This document shows positions 5,593 to 6,215 of a DNA stretch of 6,215 bases, in pieces (position 1 is the stretch's first letter; every line of letters begins with the position of its first letter). Below the pieces are notes generated by a model. It was not told where the DNA came from and searched no databases. It saw only the letters and a program-made list of their open reading frames with translations. Where the stretch lies: NCBI GenBank assembly GCA_013414725.1, contig CP058706.1, forward strand, positions 2,539,721 through 2,545,935. Direction: 5' to 3'. Origin of the DNA: Coxiellaceae bacterium. GTDB taxonomy: Bacteria > Pseudomonadota > Gammaproteobacteria > GCA-013414725. The translations under genes and the position numbers were made by a program.

Positions 5593-5597
5593 AAGGA
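5593..5597 (+). promoter_or_regulatory. Ribosome binding site of the P450 gene
   Basis: AAGGA ends 9 nt before ATG 5607 and supports that start. The following TATAACAATG is identical to the bases leading into the large gene's start codon. Confidence 0.6.
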
Positions 5598-5606
5598 TGT
5601 ATAACA

Positions 5607-6215
5607 ATGGAAGACAACAATCAAAACGAACAAACATTGCCCCTCCCTTCTAAAAATCCTTTATTTAACAAAGCCTGGTATGCCTATGTAAACTCTCCTT
5701 GCAACCTCTCTACCTTGACTGGCTGGCGCTATCCGGGCATCCCGCGTTTGAAAGGCAACCCCTTACTGGGCAGGCTTCCGAGTTTTTAAATTTAACGGCC
5801 CACTCAATAATTTTATCGCCGCCGGGAAGCTCGCAGCAACACATCCGCTTGGTATGTCATACTTTTGGCTAGGGTTTCAAACCGTCTTGTTTCTGACCAA
5901 GCCAGAGCATATAAAGCAGCTGCTGATTGAAAATAAACAGAACATTTCCAGTCAAGAACCATTAAAACTCTTTAAAATTTTCTTTGGTTCCAGTATTTTT
6001 GTCGATCCAGAAGAACAATTTGAACGCAAAAAAGCTATTTATGCTAAATGGTTAAATAAAAAGACCATTATGGAACATTACGAATCCAGTATTAAACAGG
6101 CGGTTAATCATTGCGTTAATAAATTAAATAATAATCCTGGACAATCTTTTAATCTGCACGAATTGACCCGTAAATTCACCTTGCATGTTGTCCTAAAAGC
6201 ACTATGCAATTTTTA
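5607..6215 (+). CDS. Cytochrome P450, N-terminal part (frameshifted; 3' end beyond window)
   Basis: About 202 residues are visible. P450s are heme-thiolate monooxygenases that use O2 and electrons from a redox partner. Frame 0 runs from ATG 5607 to the T run at 5783-5787, where one extra T creates a TAA. Frame 1 from 5782 continues to the window end. Joined, residues 42-60 (YPGIPRLKGNPLLGRLPSF) are the proline-rich P450 entry motif, followed by KFNGPLNNFI. HPLGMSYFWLGFQTVLFLTK (79-98) is the first beta-sheet pair and PEHIKQLLIENKQNIS is helix B. DPEEQFERKKAIYAKWL (133-149) matches helix C, where the usual WxxxR heme-propionate motif appears as FxxxK. FNLHELTRKFTLHVVLKALC is the helix D/E region. 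The I-helix, ExxR and heme-Cys motifs lie outside. There is no N-terminal membrane anchor, so it is probably soluble. Own promoter candidate and ribosome site; substrate unknown. Confidence 0.8.

Larger units (their letters stand above)
5405..5606 (+). other. Intergenic region between the large gene and the P450 gene
   Basis: The 202 nt hold a perfect inverted repeat (5435-5478), a weak promoter candidate (5505-5532) and the P450 ribosome site (5593-5597). I see no tRNA, small ORF with a start signal, or mobile-element end here. Confidence 0.6.

Noticed and set aside
1..6215. CRISPR array, tRNA or rRNA gene, insertion sequence, transposase, attachment site
   Set aside because: No spaced short repeats, no tRNA-like cloverleaf ending, no transposase motif and no terminal inverted repeats were seen. 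The only inverted repeat of note is the terminator-like hairpin.

Overview
The window is A+T-rich bacterial DNA, roughly one third G+C by eye, with purine-rich ribosome sites (AAAGGA, AAGGA) 9 nt before ATG starts. All gene content is on the plus strand. An A+T-rich gammaproteobacterium of the Legionellales/Coxiella kind would fit: a very large Asn/Lys/Ser-rich, mostly helical protein with disordered linkers, next to a P450. That is inference from composition and gene style only; nothing here fixes the taxon.

Layout. 1-198 is the 3' end of an unidentified small helical protein. After a 45-nt gap, 244-5404 reads as ONE very large gene of about 1,723 codons, broken into 16 pieces by 15 single-base frameshifts. 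Translated separately it looks like a run of 40-270 aa ORFs. Following coding sense from frame to frame gives one continuous protein, with no stop codon that a frame change does not explain. By hand count 13 shifts look like a missing base and 2 like an extra base, almost all in or beside runs of 3-7 identical bases. That points to uncorrected homopolymer errors in the assembly more than to gene decay, although decay cannot be excluded. 5405-5606 is intergenic, with a perfect 14-bp hairpin (likely terminator), a weak promoter candidate and a ribosome site. From 5607 to the window end is the N-terminal third to half of a cytochrome P450, with one frameshift in a run of five T.

The large protein matches no family I can name. 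In order it has: a Lys/Ser/Thr/Asn-rich, probably disordered N-terminus; a helical, partly coiled-coil region; an 87-residue-period internal duplication; a long helical middle with two modest hydrophobic segments; an Asn/Asp-rich linker; a helical part with a weak ankyrin-like look; a mixed alpha/beta part; a Ser/Thr-rich linker; a second helical part; and a Ser/Thr/Asn-rich C-terminal tail. Size, linkers and tail resemble secreted effectors of intracellular gammaproteobacteria (Dot/Icm-type substrates), but this is a resemblance in style and not a domain match.

The genes share a direction but give no evidence of a joint pathway. The terminator separates the P450 from the large gene. The large gene and the P450 do share almost the same sequence from ribosome site to start codon.
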